A DNA stretch of 64,000 bases, taken from positions 21,424-85,423 of the forward strand of contig NZ_AOFD01000015.1 of assembly GCF_000332815.1 (NCBI RefSeq), given 5' to 3'. The DNA comes from Arthrobacter nitrophenolicus. Its GTDB lineage: Bacteria; Actinomycetota; Actinomycetes; Actinomycetales; Micrococcaceae. Of the stretch, positions 1 to 9,348 are shown piece by piece. The translations under genes were made by a program, and so were the position numbers. The notes below the pieces were generated by a model. It did not search any database and had not been told where the DNA came from. It saw only the letters and a list, made by a program, of their open reading frames with translations. Each line of letters starts with the position of its first letter. Position 1 is the first letter of the stretch.

Positions 1-395
1 CCGCCGCCAAGGATGACGGCGGCAGGAGCTGTTCCCGTCCCTGCATGCCGGAGGGCGTTAACGATCCCGGCAACATCGGTGTTGGATCCCACGATCTTCC
101 GGCCGCCGTCGTGGTCTTCGAAGGACACCGTATTGACCACGCCCAGCGTCCGGGCCACGCCGCGCACCTCGTCCACCTCGTTAAGCATGGCCGTTTTCAG
201 CGGCATGGTGACCGACAGTCCGCGCCAGCCGGGCTGGTCGCGGATCTGCCGCATCAGCGATGGCAGCAGCTCTTCTGTGACGTCGATGGCCGTGTAGCTG
301 ATCCCTATCCCCAGCCGCGTGTAGGCCGCATGGTGCAGTGCCGGTGACTTCGAGTGGCTGATCGGGTGGCCGAGGACGGCAGCCCGCAGGCTCAT
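1..395 (-). CDS. aroE: Shikimate dehydrogenase, N-terminal part (cut by window edge)
   Basis: Reading leftward from an ATG at 395 gives an open frame to the window edge, about 131 residues. It begins MSLRAAVLGHPISHSKSPAL, carries SVTMPLK (the substrate-side lysine motif) and then NTV and GSNTDVAGI, and runs into the glycine-rich start of the NADP-binding fold. These are hallmarks of AroE, which reduces 3-dehydroshikimate to shikimate in aromatic amino-acid synthesis. Its ATG overlaps the TGA of mltG (ATGA), so it is probably translationally coupled as the last visible gene of the alaS-ruvX-mltG operon. The C-terminal half lies outside the window. Confidence 0.93.
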   Translation of the reverse strand, partial: MSLRAAVLGHPISHSKSPALHHAAYTRLGIGISYTAIDVTEELLPSLMRQIRDQPGWRGLSVTMPLKTAMLNEVDEVRGVARTLGVVNTVSFEDHDGGRKIVGSNTDVAGIVNALRHAGTGTAPAAVILGG

Positions 396-2137
396 GCGCA
401 GCGGCCCGCGTTGGCCATGCACCACGCGTTGTACTGCTCAACGTAGACGTTGTGCTCCGCCAGGGTGCGGGAGAACTTGGTCTCCTTGGTGTCCAGGTTG
501 ATGGTCACCCAGTACAGGTAGTCATTGGTCTTGGGCCTCGCGGCGGCGTCGATGGCGGTCTTGCCGGGCGATCCGATGGGACCTGGCGGCAGTCCCGGAT
601 TGGCGTAGGTGTTGTACGGGTTGGACTTGTCCTGGCGCTGTTCGTCGGTGAAGTTGTAGCTCTTGGTGCCCAGGCCGTAGGTCACGGCGGAGTCCACCTG
701 GAGGAAGCCGTTGGTCTGGTCGTTGGGCTTCAGCCGGTTGTAGATGGCACCGGCCACATCGCCGTACTCGGCCTGGCCGCCCTCGGCCTGCACAATGCTG
801 GCCACGATCACGGCTTCGTACTGTTTGGCCGGATCGGTGATTCCCTGGGACACGAGTTCGTCAACCGTGATTTTGACGAGCGACTGGAGAATGTCCTTTG
901 CCGGGGTCCCGAGGGGGAACCGGTGTTCTCCCGGTGCCAGGTAGCCTTCCAGGTTCTTCGCGTTGGCGGGCAGTCCGAACTGCGCGGGCTGGTTGCTGAG
1001 TGCCTGCAGGTCCTGGATCGAGATCCCGGACCCCTCGGCGATCGCCTCCAGGGATTCGTTGACGCGCAGGCCGGCGCTCAGGGCGAAGTAGATGACCTTT
1101 GCCTTGTCCTGGCCAAGGAGGACATCCACGGCGTCGCTGTTCTTCATTTCGGACCGGAAGGTGTAGTCGCCGGGCGACAGGGTCCCCCCCGAAGCCGCGA
1201 ACGCCTGCAGGAAAGTGTCCGCGTTGGCCACCACGCCCTTGCTCTCAAGGTCGACAGCGACGGAGCGGGTGCCTTCGCCGTTGTCCACGGTTACCTGGAC
1301 TTCCCCCGTTCCCGGGCCCGGGAAGTCGCTGGGCTTGTCGCTGCCGAGGAGGGGCTTGAGGAACTGTGCGCCGACGGCCACGGCAGTGACGAAAACGGCA
1401 AGGGTCAGGAAGAGTGCCAGCAGCCGGCGCCGGCGCCGGACCTTCTTGGAGGGCCTGGGCACTACCTGCGCCGCCGTGGAGCCGGCCAGCAGGCCGTGGT
1501 GGCCGCCGTCGTCATGGTGCTCGTCATCGTGGTGCCCGGCGTCATGGTGCCCGGCGTCATGGTGGATGCCGTGGTGGGCGTCGTCGGGGTGGACGTCATG
1601 GTGGTAAGCCTCGTCGTGGTAGGCCTGCCCGTGGTCCAGGTCGTCCCGGTAGGCCTGCTCTTCCCGGTAGCCGTGCGCGGGAACATGGACCTGGTTCAGG
1701 TGTTGGGTGGCGGGTGCATGCTGCCGGCCCACCAGCGCAGGCTCGTCATGGACGGCGTGCACGTCGCCCGCATGCCCATCGTGCTCATGCACGGCGACAT
1801 CGTGGTGTTCTACGGGGGGCGCGTCCTGGATGGACGGAGGCATCGCGGGAGGAGCCGGGACCGGCTCCTCAACCCGGGCAGGTTCAGCCGCCTGCACCGG
1901 AGCGGCCGGCGCGGGTGCAGCGGGCGCACTGGTAACAGCGGGCGGCTCAGGAACAGCGGGAGGTTCGGCGGGCGGCGGCGGAACGTCATGTCCGGTCTCA
2001 TAAGCCTGCTCGGGAACAGTGCCCTGGCCGCCGGTATTGAGGCTTTTTTCCCGTGCCCGGATTTCCTTGCGGGTCAGCGGCCTCGCCGTCCCGCCGTCAA
2101 AGGGGCCGGAAGCGTCGTCAATGTTGGCAGGGCTCAC
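392..2137 (-). CDS. mltG: Endolytic murein transglycosylase MltG with a His-rich cytoplasmic segment
   Basis: 581-residue membrane protein that cleaves nascent glycan strands and so limits their length. Order of parts: short basic N-terminus; Pro/Ala-rich stretch (about 52-105); a histidine-rich stretch (about 110-215, 28 His in 105 residues); a basic RRRRR cluster; one transmembrane helix (about 238-260); then the extracellular YceG/MltG domain. The catalytic glutamate is expected in VASIVQAEGG (about E452), followed by GAIYNRL. The GTG start overlaps the ruvX stop (GTGA) and the gene end overlaps aroE. The His-rich insert is not part of the core family and makes the protein much longer than E. 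coli MltG (about 340 residues). Confidence 0.93.
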   Translation of the reverse strand: MSPANIDDASGPFDGGTARPLTRKEIRAREKSLNTGGQGTVPEQAYETGHDVPPPPAEPPAVPEPPAVTSAPAAPAPAAPVQAAEPARVEEPVPAPPAMPPSIQDAPPVEHHDVAVHEHDGHAGDVHAVHDEPALVGRQHAPATQHLNQVHVPAHGYREEQAYRDDLDHGQAYHDEAYHHDVHPDDAHHGIHHDAGHHDAGHHDDEHHDDGGHHGLLAGSTAAQVVPRPSKKVRRRRRLLALFLTLAVFVTAVAVGAQFLKPLLGSDKPSDFPGPGTGEVQVTVDNGEGTRSVAVDLESKGVVANADTFLQAFAASGGTLSPGDYTFRSEMKNSDAVDVLLGQDKAKVIYFALSAGLRVNESLEAIAEGSGISIQDLQALSNQPAQFGLPANAKNLEGYLAPGEHRFPLGTPAKDILQSLVKITVDELVSQGITDPAKQYEAVIVASIVQAEGGQAEYGDVAGAIYNRLKPNDQTNGFLQVDSAVTYGLGTKSYNFTDEQRQDKSNPYNTYANPGLPPGPIGSPGKTAIDAAARPKTNDYLYWVTINLDTKETKFSRTLAEHNVYVEQYNAWCMANAGRCA

Positions 2138-2733
2138 TGTTGCCTTCCATTATCTGAAAATCGGGTCGTGTCCCCCGAAGTGCCGGGGACGGACGCGTCC
2201 ACCCCGCCGGCACCCTGGTCCACGGACGGGGATGGCGCTGTCACGCGTGAGCCGACATCCGCTCCCCTGGCTTTCTGCATGTCGATGGCGTGCTGGAGAA
2301 TCCCTGCCGCCGCGACCTGATCCACTACTTTACGGTGATTCCTGCTGCTCATGCCAGCTTCGTGGAGGTTGCGGTGGGCCGTGACGCTGCTGAGCCGCTC
2401 GTCCACGAGGTTGACCGGCACGTCCTGATTGCGGCCAGCCAGCTCGGCAACCAGCAGTTCCGCGTAGTCGCCGGCCATCCGCGCAGACGAGTGTTCTTCG
2501 CCTTTCATCGTCCTGGGGAGCCCGACAAAAACCTGGACGGCACCGAGCTCCTCCACCAGCCTCGCAATGAGCTTGACGTCGGAGTTCTTTTTCGCGTTCC
2601 GGTCCAGCGTCTTGTAGGGCGTGGCGAGGATCGAGTCCCGGTCGCAGATGGCCACCCCGACCCGGACGGTGCCGACGTCCACCCCCAGTTTCACGCCCTG
2701 GGGGTAGCCGCCGGCAGCTGCAGGATTGGTCAT
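2134..2733 (-). CDS. ruvX: Putative pre-16S rRNA nuclease (YqgF/RuvX)
   Basis: 199-residue RNase H-fold protein, the YqgF family implicated in 16S rRNA 5-prime maturation and sometimes called a Holliday junction resolvase. The fold starts at GVDVGTVRVGVAICD, with FVGLPRTMKGEEH in the middle and VDERLSS toward the end, all typical of YqgF. The ATG at 2733 follows alaS by 7 bases. A low-complexity C-terminal tail of about 50 residues exceeds the usual length of about 140-160. The alaS frameshift at about 2876 makes this gene read as fused to alaS; the fusion is an artefact. Confidence 0.9.
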   Translation of the reverse strand: MTNPAAAGGYPQGVKLGVDVGTVRVGVAICDRDSILATPYKTLDRNAKKNSDVKLIARLVEELGAVQVFVGLPRTMKGEEHSSARMAGDYAELLVAELAGRNQDVPVNLVDERLSSVTAHRNLHEAGMSSRNHRKVVDQVAAAGILQHAIDMQKARGADVGSRVTAPSPSVDQGAGGVDASVPGTSGDTTRFSDNGRQQ

Positions 2734-2740
2734 GGCAGTG

Positions 2741-5417
2741 TTAGCGCCGTTCGACGGCGTCGACGACGGCTGCCAGGGCGGCGCCCACCTTGCCGGCGTC
2801 GGTTCCGCCGCCCTGGGCGACGTCGTCCTTGCCGCCACCGCCACCGCCGAGGATCCCGGCAGCCAGGCGCACCAGGCACCTGCCTTCACGCCGGCGCCGC
2901 GCGCTGCCTCGTTGGTGGCCACCAGGATAACGGGACGGTCGTTGGCCACACCGGCCACGGCCACGGTGGCCGGGGCGGTGCCGAGCCTGTTCCGCAGGTC
3001 CAGGGCCAGGCCGCGCAGGTCGTCGGCGCCGCTGACCATGCCGGCGTCGTGGGCGATCACGCTGACACCGGCGGCGTCCCGGGCGGTGTTGACCAGCTGG
3101 GCGGCCGCTGCCGCCAGCTGCTCCTTGCGCAGGCGCTCCAGTTCCTTCTCGGTCGCCTTGAGCTTGGCGAGGGTGGTGGCGATCCGGTCAGCCAGCTGCC
3201 CTGACGGAACCTTCAGCATCTCGGTGAGTTCCGTCACCAGGGCCCGCTCCGCGGCCAGGTGCCGGAAGGCGTCCATGCCAACGAAGGCCTCAACACGGCG
3301 GTTTCCAGAGCCGACGGACTGTTCGCCAAGCAGGGAAAGGCTGCCGATAAGGGACGTGTTGGCGACGTGGGTGCCGCCGCAGAGCTCACGGGACCAGGCG
3401 CCGTCGATCTCGACAACGCGGACTTCGCTGCCGTAGTTCTCGCCGAAGAGCGCCATGGCGCCCATGGCCTTGGCTTCAGCCAGCGCCATCACCTTGGTTT
3501 CCACCGCGTAGTTGTTGCGGATGGCGAGGTTGGAGACTTCCTCGATTTCGGAGCGGGTGGCAGTGCTCAGGCCCTCGCCCCAGGCGAAGTCGAAGCGCAG
3601 GTAGCCGGCCTTGTTGAAGGAACCGCGCTGGGTGGCTTCGGGCCCCAGGATCTGGTGCAGGGCGGCGTGCACGATGTGGGTGGCCGTGTGCGCCTGTTCT
3701 GCGGCGTGGCGGCGTTCACGGTCGACGGCGGCGCGCACCAAGGCGTCGGCCGGGATTTCGCCCTCGCGGACGATCGCCTTGTGCACGCTCAGTCCCTTGA
3801 CGGGGCGCTGGACGTCCAGGACCTCAACGACGAAGCCGTCACCGGTGATCAGGCCGGTGTCTGCCGCCTGGCCGCCTGCCTCGGCGTAGAACGGCGTCTC
3901 GCTGAGCACGAGCTCGATCTCGTCGCCGGTGGCCGCGTGAGCCACCCGCTGCCCGCCGTGGATGATGCCACGGACCCGTGACTCGCCGTCGAGCTCGGTG
4001 TAGCCGGTGAAGACCGTTTCGCCTTCGCCGAGCAGTTCCTGGAACGCGGAGATGTCCGCGTGCCCGCCCTTCTTGGCCTTGGCGTCCGCCTGGGCACGCT
4101 TGCGCTGTTCCTGCATGAGGCTGCGGAATTCGGCCTCGTCAACCTTCAGCCCGGCCTCCTCGGCCATTTCCAGCGTCAGGTCGATCGGGAAGCCGTAGGT
4201 GTCGTGCAGGGTGAAGGCGTCCTCGCCGGAGAGCGGCTTGCCGGCGGCTTTGGACGCAACGACGGCTTCTTCCAGCCGTGCGGTGCCGGAGGCGATGGTG
4301 CGCAGGAAGGCCTTTTCTTCGGCGTAGGCGATCCGGCTGATCCGGTCGAAGTCGGTCTCCACCACCGGGTAGACGCCCTTCATGGCGTCGCGGGACGCGG
4401 GCAGGAGTTCGGGCAGGCAGGCCTGCTCGACGCCGAGGAGCCGCATGGCGCGCACGGCGCGGCGGATGAGCCGGCGCAGGACGTAGCCGCGTCCCTCGTT
4501 GGACGGGACCACGCCGTCGGCGATCAGCATGAGGGCGGACCGGATGTGGTCGGCCACCACGCGCATGCGGACGTCGTCCGTGTGGTGCGGATCGTCGTCG
4601 GACTCGGCGGAGGTGTATTCCTTGCCGGACAGTTCGGCTGCCTTGTCGATCACGGGACGGACCTGGTCGGTCTCGTACATGTTCTCGACGCCCTGCAGGA
4701 TCATTGCCAGGCGTTCCATGCCCAGGCCGGTGTCGATGTTCTTCTTGGGCAGGTCGGCGACGATGTCGAAGTCCACCTTCGAGCGGACGTTGTCGATCTG
4801 GTACTGCATGAACACAAGGTTCCAGATCTCGACGTAGCGGTTGTCGTCCGCTTCGGGGCCGCCCTCCACGCCGTAGGCGGGGCCGCGGTCGTAGTAGATC
4901 TCCGAGCAGGGACCTGCCGGGCCGGGCTGGCCGGTGTGCCAGTAGTTGTCCGACTTGCCCATCTTCTGGATGCGCTCTGCGGGGACGCCCGTGTTCTTCA
5001 GCCACAGGTCCTTCGCCTCGTCGTCCTCCTCGTAGACCGTGACCCAAAGGCGCTCGGCTCAAGGCCGTACCCGCCGTCGTCAACGCTGCTGGTAAGCAGC
5101 TCCCAGGCGTACTTGATGGCGTCTTCCTTGAAGTAGTCGCCAAAGGAGAAATTGCCGCACATCTGGAAGAACGTGCCGTGCCGGGCGGTCTTGCCCACTT
5201 CCTCGATATCGCCGGTGCGGATGCACTTCTGCACGCTGGTGGCGCGGGAGTAGGGGGCTTCTTCCCGGGCGGTGAGGTAAGGAATGAACGGCACCATGCC
5301 GGCAACCGTGAACAGCAGCGAGGGGTCGCTGGAGACCAGCGACGCGGAGGGAACCGCCGTGTGGCCCTTGCTGACAAAAAAGTCCACCCAGCGCTTTGTG
5401 ATCTCCTGCGACTTCAT
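2741..5417 (-). CDS. alaS: Alanine--tRNA ligase (two apparent frameshifts)
   Basis: Class II synthetase charging tRNA-Ala. It begins [20 protein letters not shown] and contains FTVAGMVPF and the catalytic core. The editing domain has [11 protein letters not shown] plus ELCGGTHV, supplying the zinc/editing histidines and cysteine, and a C-Ala region follows with a coiled-coil segment. Two single-base deletions break it: near 5056, where [17 protein letters not shown] is lost, and near 2876, where [20 protein letters not shown] is lost. With both restored the gene is 892 residues and ends VERR-stop just before ruvX. Since the enzyme is essential, sequence error is the likely cause. A ruvX-mltG-aroE tail follows within a few bases. 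Confidence 0.95.
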
Positions 5418-5538
5418 GAGCTGTTTACTTACCCTTCTTGGTCCGCGCACCGGCGCGGATAGTTCGTTCAGTTGGCAGGAGTCCGGGGACGGACCCTGCC
5501 GGTGTTGTTCCGGCCGGCGACGGCCGGTTGCCTGCCGG

Positions 5539-5766
5539 TCAGTGGCGGGCGGCTTCGGCCTCGACGCCCAGGGCGGCGCGAAGGTCCGTTTCCCGTTCGC
5601 GCATGCCGTCGCGGACGGCGTCGGCGAATTCGTACACGCCGTCAGCCAGCCGGCCGACCGCGCGGTTGAGGCCTTCCGGCCCCAGGCTGGACTGCGCTTC
5701 ACTTACTTTGCGGAAGGCGATGATCCCGATCGCGACGCCGATTCCCATCCAGACAAGTCGTTTCAT
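5539..5766 (-). CDS. Small membrane-anchored protein (DUF6167-like)
   Basis: 75 residues: one N-terminal hydrophobic segment ([15 protein letters not shown], about 4-18), then a charged amphipathic tail containing [23 protein letters not shown]. The ATG at 5766 lies 18 bases after the DUF948 gene. I recognise the pattern of the small DUF6167 proteins that sit between rpsD/DUF948 and alaS in actinobacteria; the function is unknown. Position suggests co-transcription with the DUF948 gene and perhaps alaS, which starts 121 bases downstream. Confidence 0.72.
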   Translation of the reverse strand: MKRLVWMGIGVAIGIIAFRKVSEAQSSLGPEGLNRAVGRLADGVYEFADAVRDGMRERETDLRAALGVEAEAARH

Positions 5767-5784
5767 TTCCGGTTCTTTCTGGAT

Positions 5785-6159
5785 CTAGCGGCTGCGGCGG
5801 CCGGCAGCGGGCTTCTTGCGGTTGGACAGCGCGGTGCGCACACCGTAGCTGAACGCCGCCACCTTGATGAGCGGCGACCCTACCGTGGCGGCAACCAGGG
5901 AGGACAGCGCGGAGAGGTTCGCGGACGCGTCGGAGACGTTGGACGAGATGCCGTCCACCTTCTTGAGCTGCTGGTTGGTGGTGGAGACCGTGGCGGTGAC
6001 CTCATCCATCAGGGGCGTGGCGCCGTCGCTGATGGACCTGATGGCCGTCCGCACCTCGTCAAACACCTTCCCAAGTTTCAGGATGGGCACGGCAAGCAGC
6101 AGCACCAGGAGCGCAAATACCCCGGCAGCGATCAGGCCGGCGATATCGCCACCAGACAT
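5785..6159 (-). CDS. DUF948 domain protein
   Basis: 124 residues with an N-terminal transmembrane helix (AGLIAAGVFALLVLLLAVPIL, about 7-27 and split here only for description) and a helical domain rich in Ser/Thr/Val, in which DEVTATVSTTNQQLKKVDG is the typical DUF948 repeat-like segment. A basic C-terminal tail (KKPAAGRRSR) follows. DUF948 proteins are widespread in Gram-positives and resemble general stress proteins, with no assigned reaction. It is separated from rpsD by a strong terminator, so it probably has its own promoter. Confidence 0.82.
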   Translation of the reverse strand: MSGGDIAGLIAAGVFALLVLLLAVPILKLGKVFDEVRTAIRSISDGATPLMDEVTATVSTTNQQLKKVDGISSNVSDASANLSALSSLVAATVGSPLIKVAAFSYGVRTALSNRKKPAAGRRSR

Positions 6160-6252
6160 AGACGTTCATCTCCTCGAATTCTGTGGTTTGGTCCATCCTG
6201 CGCGCGCCCAGGAAGCGCGTTCTTGCAGATGTCCCCCAAGTACCTTACATAC

Positions 6253-6286
6253 AAAGAAGCCCGCGGCGCTTGCCACGGGCTTCTTT
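6253..6286 (-). terminator. Rho-independent terminator of rpsD
   Basis: On the minus strand, 18 bases after the rpsD stop, a 14-base stem reads AAAGAAGCCCGTGG / CCGCGGGCTTCTTT with one mismatch and a six-base loop, and the 3-prime arm ends in TTCTTT. Position and shape fit intrinsic termination of rpsD before the DUF948 gene. Confidence 0.85.
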
Positions 6287-6303
6287 GGATACGCTGCTTG
6301 GGA

Positions 6304-6930
6304 TTAGCGTGCGTAGAATTCGACGACGAGCTGCTCTTCGCAGGTCACCGGGATTTCGGAGCGCTTGGGGCGGCGGACCAGGCGGGCCTGCAGTGCCTCG
6401 AGCTTGACGTCCAGGTAAGCGGGGACGGCAGGCAGGACGTCGCGGTGGGCGCCGGCTGCTGCAACCTGGAGCGGAACCATTGTTTCGCTGCGGCTGTGGA
6501 CGTGGACCAGCTGGCCCTCGCCGACGCGGAACGACGGACGGTCAACGCGGACGCCGTCAACCATGATGTGGCGGTGCACAACCAGCTGGCGGGCCTGGGC
6601 GATGGTGCGGGCGAAGCCGGCACGCAGGACCAGGGCGTCGAGGCGCATTTCGAGCAGTTCGATGAGGTTCTCACCGGTCAGGCCCTTGGTGCGGCGGGCC
6701 TCTTCGAAGGCACGGGTCATCTGTGCTTCGCGGATGCCGTACTGGGCGCGCAGGCGCTGCTTTTCGCGCAGACGTACGGCGTAGTCGGAGTCCTGCTTCT
6801 TGCGGGCACGGCCATGCTCACCGGGGCCGTACGGGCGGCGCTCCATGTACTTGGCGGCCTTGGGGGTCAGAGCGATGCCGAGGGACCGCGAGAGGCGGGC
6901 CTGACGGCGAGCACGAGTGTTGTTAGCCAC
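6304..6930 (-). CDS. rpsD: 30S ribosomal protein S4 (uS4)
   Basis: 208-residue primary 16S rRNA-binding protein of the small subunit. The start MANNTRARRQARLSRSLGI, the central S4 RNA-binding domain (LEMRLDALVLRAGFARTIAQ and RQLVVHRHIMVDG) and the C-terminus EEQLVVEFYAR are diagnostic. The N-terminal cysteines of the zinc-binding form are absent, so this is the C-minus paralogue type. GTG start at 6930 with GGAAGG 6 bases upstream. It is monocistronic here, with its own terminator. Confidence 0.97.
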   Translation of the reverse strand: MANNTRARRQARLSRSLGIALTPKAAKYMERRPYGPGEHGRARKKQDSDYAVRLREKQRLRAQYGIREAQMTRAFEEARRTKGLTGENLIELLEMRLDALVLRAGFARTIAQARQLVVHRHIMVDGVRVDRPSFRVGEGQLVHVHSRSETMVPLQVAAAGAHRDVLPAVPAYLDVKLEALQARLVRRPKRSEIPVTCEEQLVVEFYAR

Positions 6931-7022
6931 TTGTGTCCTTCCAATATCTGCGGTGTGTCAGTGTTACTGGCCTCCACGATGGAGAGCATCGGCCAACCGC
7001 TGCCTTTTGCTACTGGGCACAG

Positions 7023-7049
7023 GGCATAACCTACTCGAAGGAAATTCAA
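7023..7049 (-). promoter_or_regulatory. Candidate rpsD promoter
   Basis: In the 170-base gap before rpsD the minus strand has TTGAAT (7049-7044) and TATGCC (7028-7023) separated by 15 bases. The -35 is good, but the -10 is weak and the spacer short. The transcript leader would be about 85 bases; I see no clear autoregulatory fold in it. Confidence 0.35.
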
Positions 7050-7100
7050 GGGGATTGTGCGTCCGTGCCTTGCCAGACAAACATCCATCCTACCATGGGG

Positions 7101-8527
7101 CTACTTCCCCCGGACAATCCGCCGCAGGCGCTCCAGCCGCACCGCGATGTCCCGCTCGGCACCGTTGCCCGTCGGCCGGTAGTAGTCCTTCCCCACCAGG
7201 TCATCCGGCGGGTATTGCTGGGTGGCCACCGCGTGCGGTGCGTCATGGGCGTACTTGTAGCCCAGGCCGTGGCCCAGCTGCTTGGAACCGGGGTAGTGCG
7301 AGTCGCGCAAATGCGCCGGGATGCCGTTGCCCATGCCTGCACGGACGTCGGCGATGGCCTGGTTGATGCCCATGTAGGCGGCATTGGACTTCGGCGCCGT
7401 GGCAAGGTGGACCACCGCCTCCGCCAAAATAATCCTGCCTTCGGGCATGCCGATGAGCTGGACCGCCTGCGCCGCGGCAACGGCTGTCTGCAGCGCGGTG
7501 GGATCGGCCATGCCCACGTCCTCCGCGGCGGAGATCACGATCCGCCGGGCGACGAAGCGCGGGTCCTCCCCCGCCTCGAGCATCCGGGCCAGGTAGTGCA
7601 GCGCGGCGTCGACGTCGGATCCCCTGATGGATTTTATGAAGGCGCTGGCGACGTCGTAGTGCTGGTCCCCGGCCCGGTCGTAGCGGACGGCTGCCACGTC
7701 CAGGGCCCGCTCGGTGTGCTTGAGTTCCACCTTCACCGGGCCGTCGCCGCCGGCGGCGTCATCGGCATCGCCGAAGGCCACGCCAGCAGCCGCCTCCAGG
7801 GCGGTCAGTGCGCGCCGGGCGTCGCCGCCGGACAGCCGGACCAGGTGGGCCAGCGCCTCTTCATCGAGCTCGGCCTTGCCGTCGAGTCCGCGCGGATCCT
7901 GCACCGCCCGGACCAGGAGCCCTTCGATGTCGCGTCGGTGAGCGGCTTGAGGGTCAGCAGCAGCGAGCGTGACAGCAGCGGGGAGACCACCGAGAACGAC
8001 GGGTTTTCCGTGGTGGCGGCCACCAGGACCACCCAGCGGTTCTCGACGCCGGGAAGCAGCGCGTCCTGCTGGGCCTTGTTGAAGCGGTGGATCTCGTCCA
8101 GGAACAGGACGGTGGTGGTCTTGTAGAGGTCGCGGGCGGTGAGGGCCTCGTCCATCACCCGACGGACGTCCTTGACCCCGGCGGTGATGGCTGAGAGCTC
8201 CACGAACTTCCGGCCCGGACCGCGGGCGATGACATGCGCCAGGGTGGTTTTTCCGGTGCCCGGCGGCCCCCAGAGGATCAGTGAACTGGGTCCTGCAGGG
8301 CCGGACGTGTCCGCTCCGGCCCCGGCAGCGAGCTGGCGCAGGGGCGAGCCCTGGCCCAGGAGGTGCTGCTGGCCGACTACTTCATCGAGGGTGCGGGGAC
8401 GCATCCGGACGGCGAGCGGACCGCGCGGGGAGGCACTGCCCGCTCCCCCGGCACTCCGGCGTGCGGCAGGCGCACCGTCGTCGCCGTCGTCGTCGTTGCC
8501 CGGCCCGTGCCCGAAGAGATCTTCCAC
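7101..8527 (-). CDS. rarA: Replication-associated recombination protein A (one apparent frameshift)
   Basis: AAA+ ATPase of the RarA/MgsA/WRNIP1 family that acts at stalled replication forks. It shows [18 protein letters not shown], Walker [10 protein letters not shown], Walker [11 protein letters not shown], sensor [11 protein letters not shown], then the C-terminal tetramerisation part with [19 protein letters not shown] sequence and [11 protein letters not shown] single-base deletion near 7933 breaks [14 protein letters not shown]; restoring it gives 475 residues. The GTG start at 8527 follows an in-frame TAG. It is divergent from the VLRF1 gene across 64 bases. Confidence 0.92.
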
Positions 8528-8591
8528 ATAGATAGGCTACTTGGACCCGCCCGGCTTTCCCGCCGCCAGCCATCTCCCGAAGGATGCCGCC

Positions 8592-9233
8592 ATGACAGCA
8601 CAGAACTCCCCCGGCGTCAGGCCCCTGTCCGTCCGGACCGCCTTTGTGCCGGGGAACCGCGTTGCCGGCTGGGCTGAGCGGTTCGGTGCGTCCCATGGCG
8701 GGTACCGTCTCTCGGACGACGACGACGGGCTGCGGCTGGTGGCGGGCGACGGCGCCTCCGCACTGCTCCAGGCACCATGGCCGGCGGACGGGCGGCCGGG
8801 CCGCGGCGCCGACGCTTTGGAACGGCTGGCCAGCCTCGCGGCGCAGCCGCGGCGGCTTGGCCTGCTCCTGGTCAGGCGCGGCGGGTACGGCATCGGCGTC
8901 GCGGCGGAAGGGGATTTGCTGGCTTCCAAGGCCGGAACCCGGTACGTCCAGGGCAGGACAGCCGCAGGGGGCCAGTCGCAGCAGAGGTTTGCCCGGCGCA
9001 GGTCCAACCAGGCGGATGCGCTGGTGGAAGCGGTGGCGCAGCAGGCCGCGGAGGTGTTCGGCCCGGAAGCCTTCGAGTATGTGGTCCCCGGCGGCGACCG
9101 GGCCCTGGCTGACCTGGTCCTCGGGCACCCTGCCTTGAGGGACTACGCGCGCCTGCCCCGGCTGCCCTACCTCGACGTCTCCGACCCGCGGCTGGCCGTG
9201 CTGAGGAAGGCGGCCGCGGACGCTGCTCCGTAA
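8592..9233 (+). CDS. VLRF1-family peptidyl-tRNA hydrolase/release-factor-like protein (acVLRF1)
   Basis: 213 residues from the ATG at 8592, chosen over upstream in-frame starts because AAGGA lies 7-12 bases before it and upstream starts run into the rarA promoter. The diagnostic motif is TAAGGQSQQRFARRRSNQ. Its glutamine corresponds to the catalytic Gln of the VLRF1 domain, which in the Vms1/ANKZF1 family releases peptides from tRNA on stalled ribosomes; actinobacteria carry short stand-alone forms. The C-terminal half has an eRF1-like GGDRALADLVL. Quality-control release of nascent chains is inferred from the family. Confidence 0.82.
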   Translation: MTAQNSPGVRPLSVRTAFVPGNRVAGWAERFGASHGGYRLSDDDDGLRLVAGDGASALLQAPWPADGRPGRGADALERLASLAAQPRRLGLLLVRRGGYGIGVAAEGDLLASKAGTRYVQGRTAAGGQSQQRFARRRSNQADALVEAVAQQAAEVFGPEAFEYVVPGGDRALADLVLGHPALRDYARLPRLPYLDVSDPRLAVLRKAAADAAP

Positions 9234-9274
9234 AGGTGCAGGTGACGGACGCCCCGCCGTAGGCCAGTTCCGCC

Positions 9275-9309
9275 GCCGATTCGACGATTCCTTGCCGATT
9301 CGATGGTTC
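9275..9309. repeat. Short imperfect direct repeat in a convergent gap
   Basis: GCCGATTCGACGATTC (9275-9290) and GCCGATTCGATGGTTC (9294-9309) match at 14 of 16 bases with a 19-base period. A small palindrome, ACCGTCGAACGGT, follows at 9331-9343. They lie between the convergent VLRF1 and acetyltransferase genes. No function is evident; the small palindrome may help termination. Confidence 0.5.
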
Positions 9310-9348
9310 GGAGCATCGAGTGCGCAGGGAACCGTCGAACGGTGAGCG

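Noticed and set aside
1500..1660. CRISPR-like short direct repeats
   Set aside because: They are His/Asp codon repeats (CAC/GAC) within mltG, irregular in length and without constant-length spacers.
452..2320. A 622-residue plus-strand frame opposite mltG
   Set aside because: A shadow frame. It mirrors the Pro/His-rich mltG region, and the minus strand has clear MltG motifs.
2134..4962. A single alaS-ruvX fusion protein of 942 residues
   Set aside because: A one-base deletion near 2876 shifts alaS into the ruvX frame. Both genes have their own start, stop and complete motifs once it is restored.
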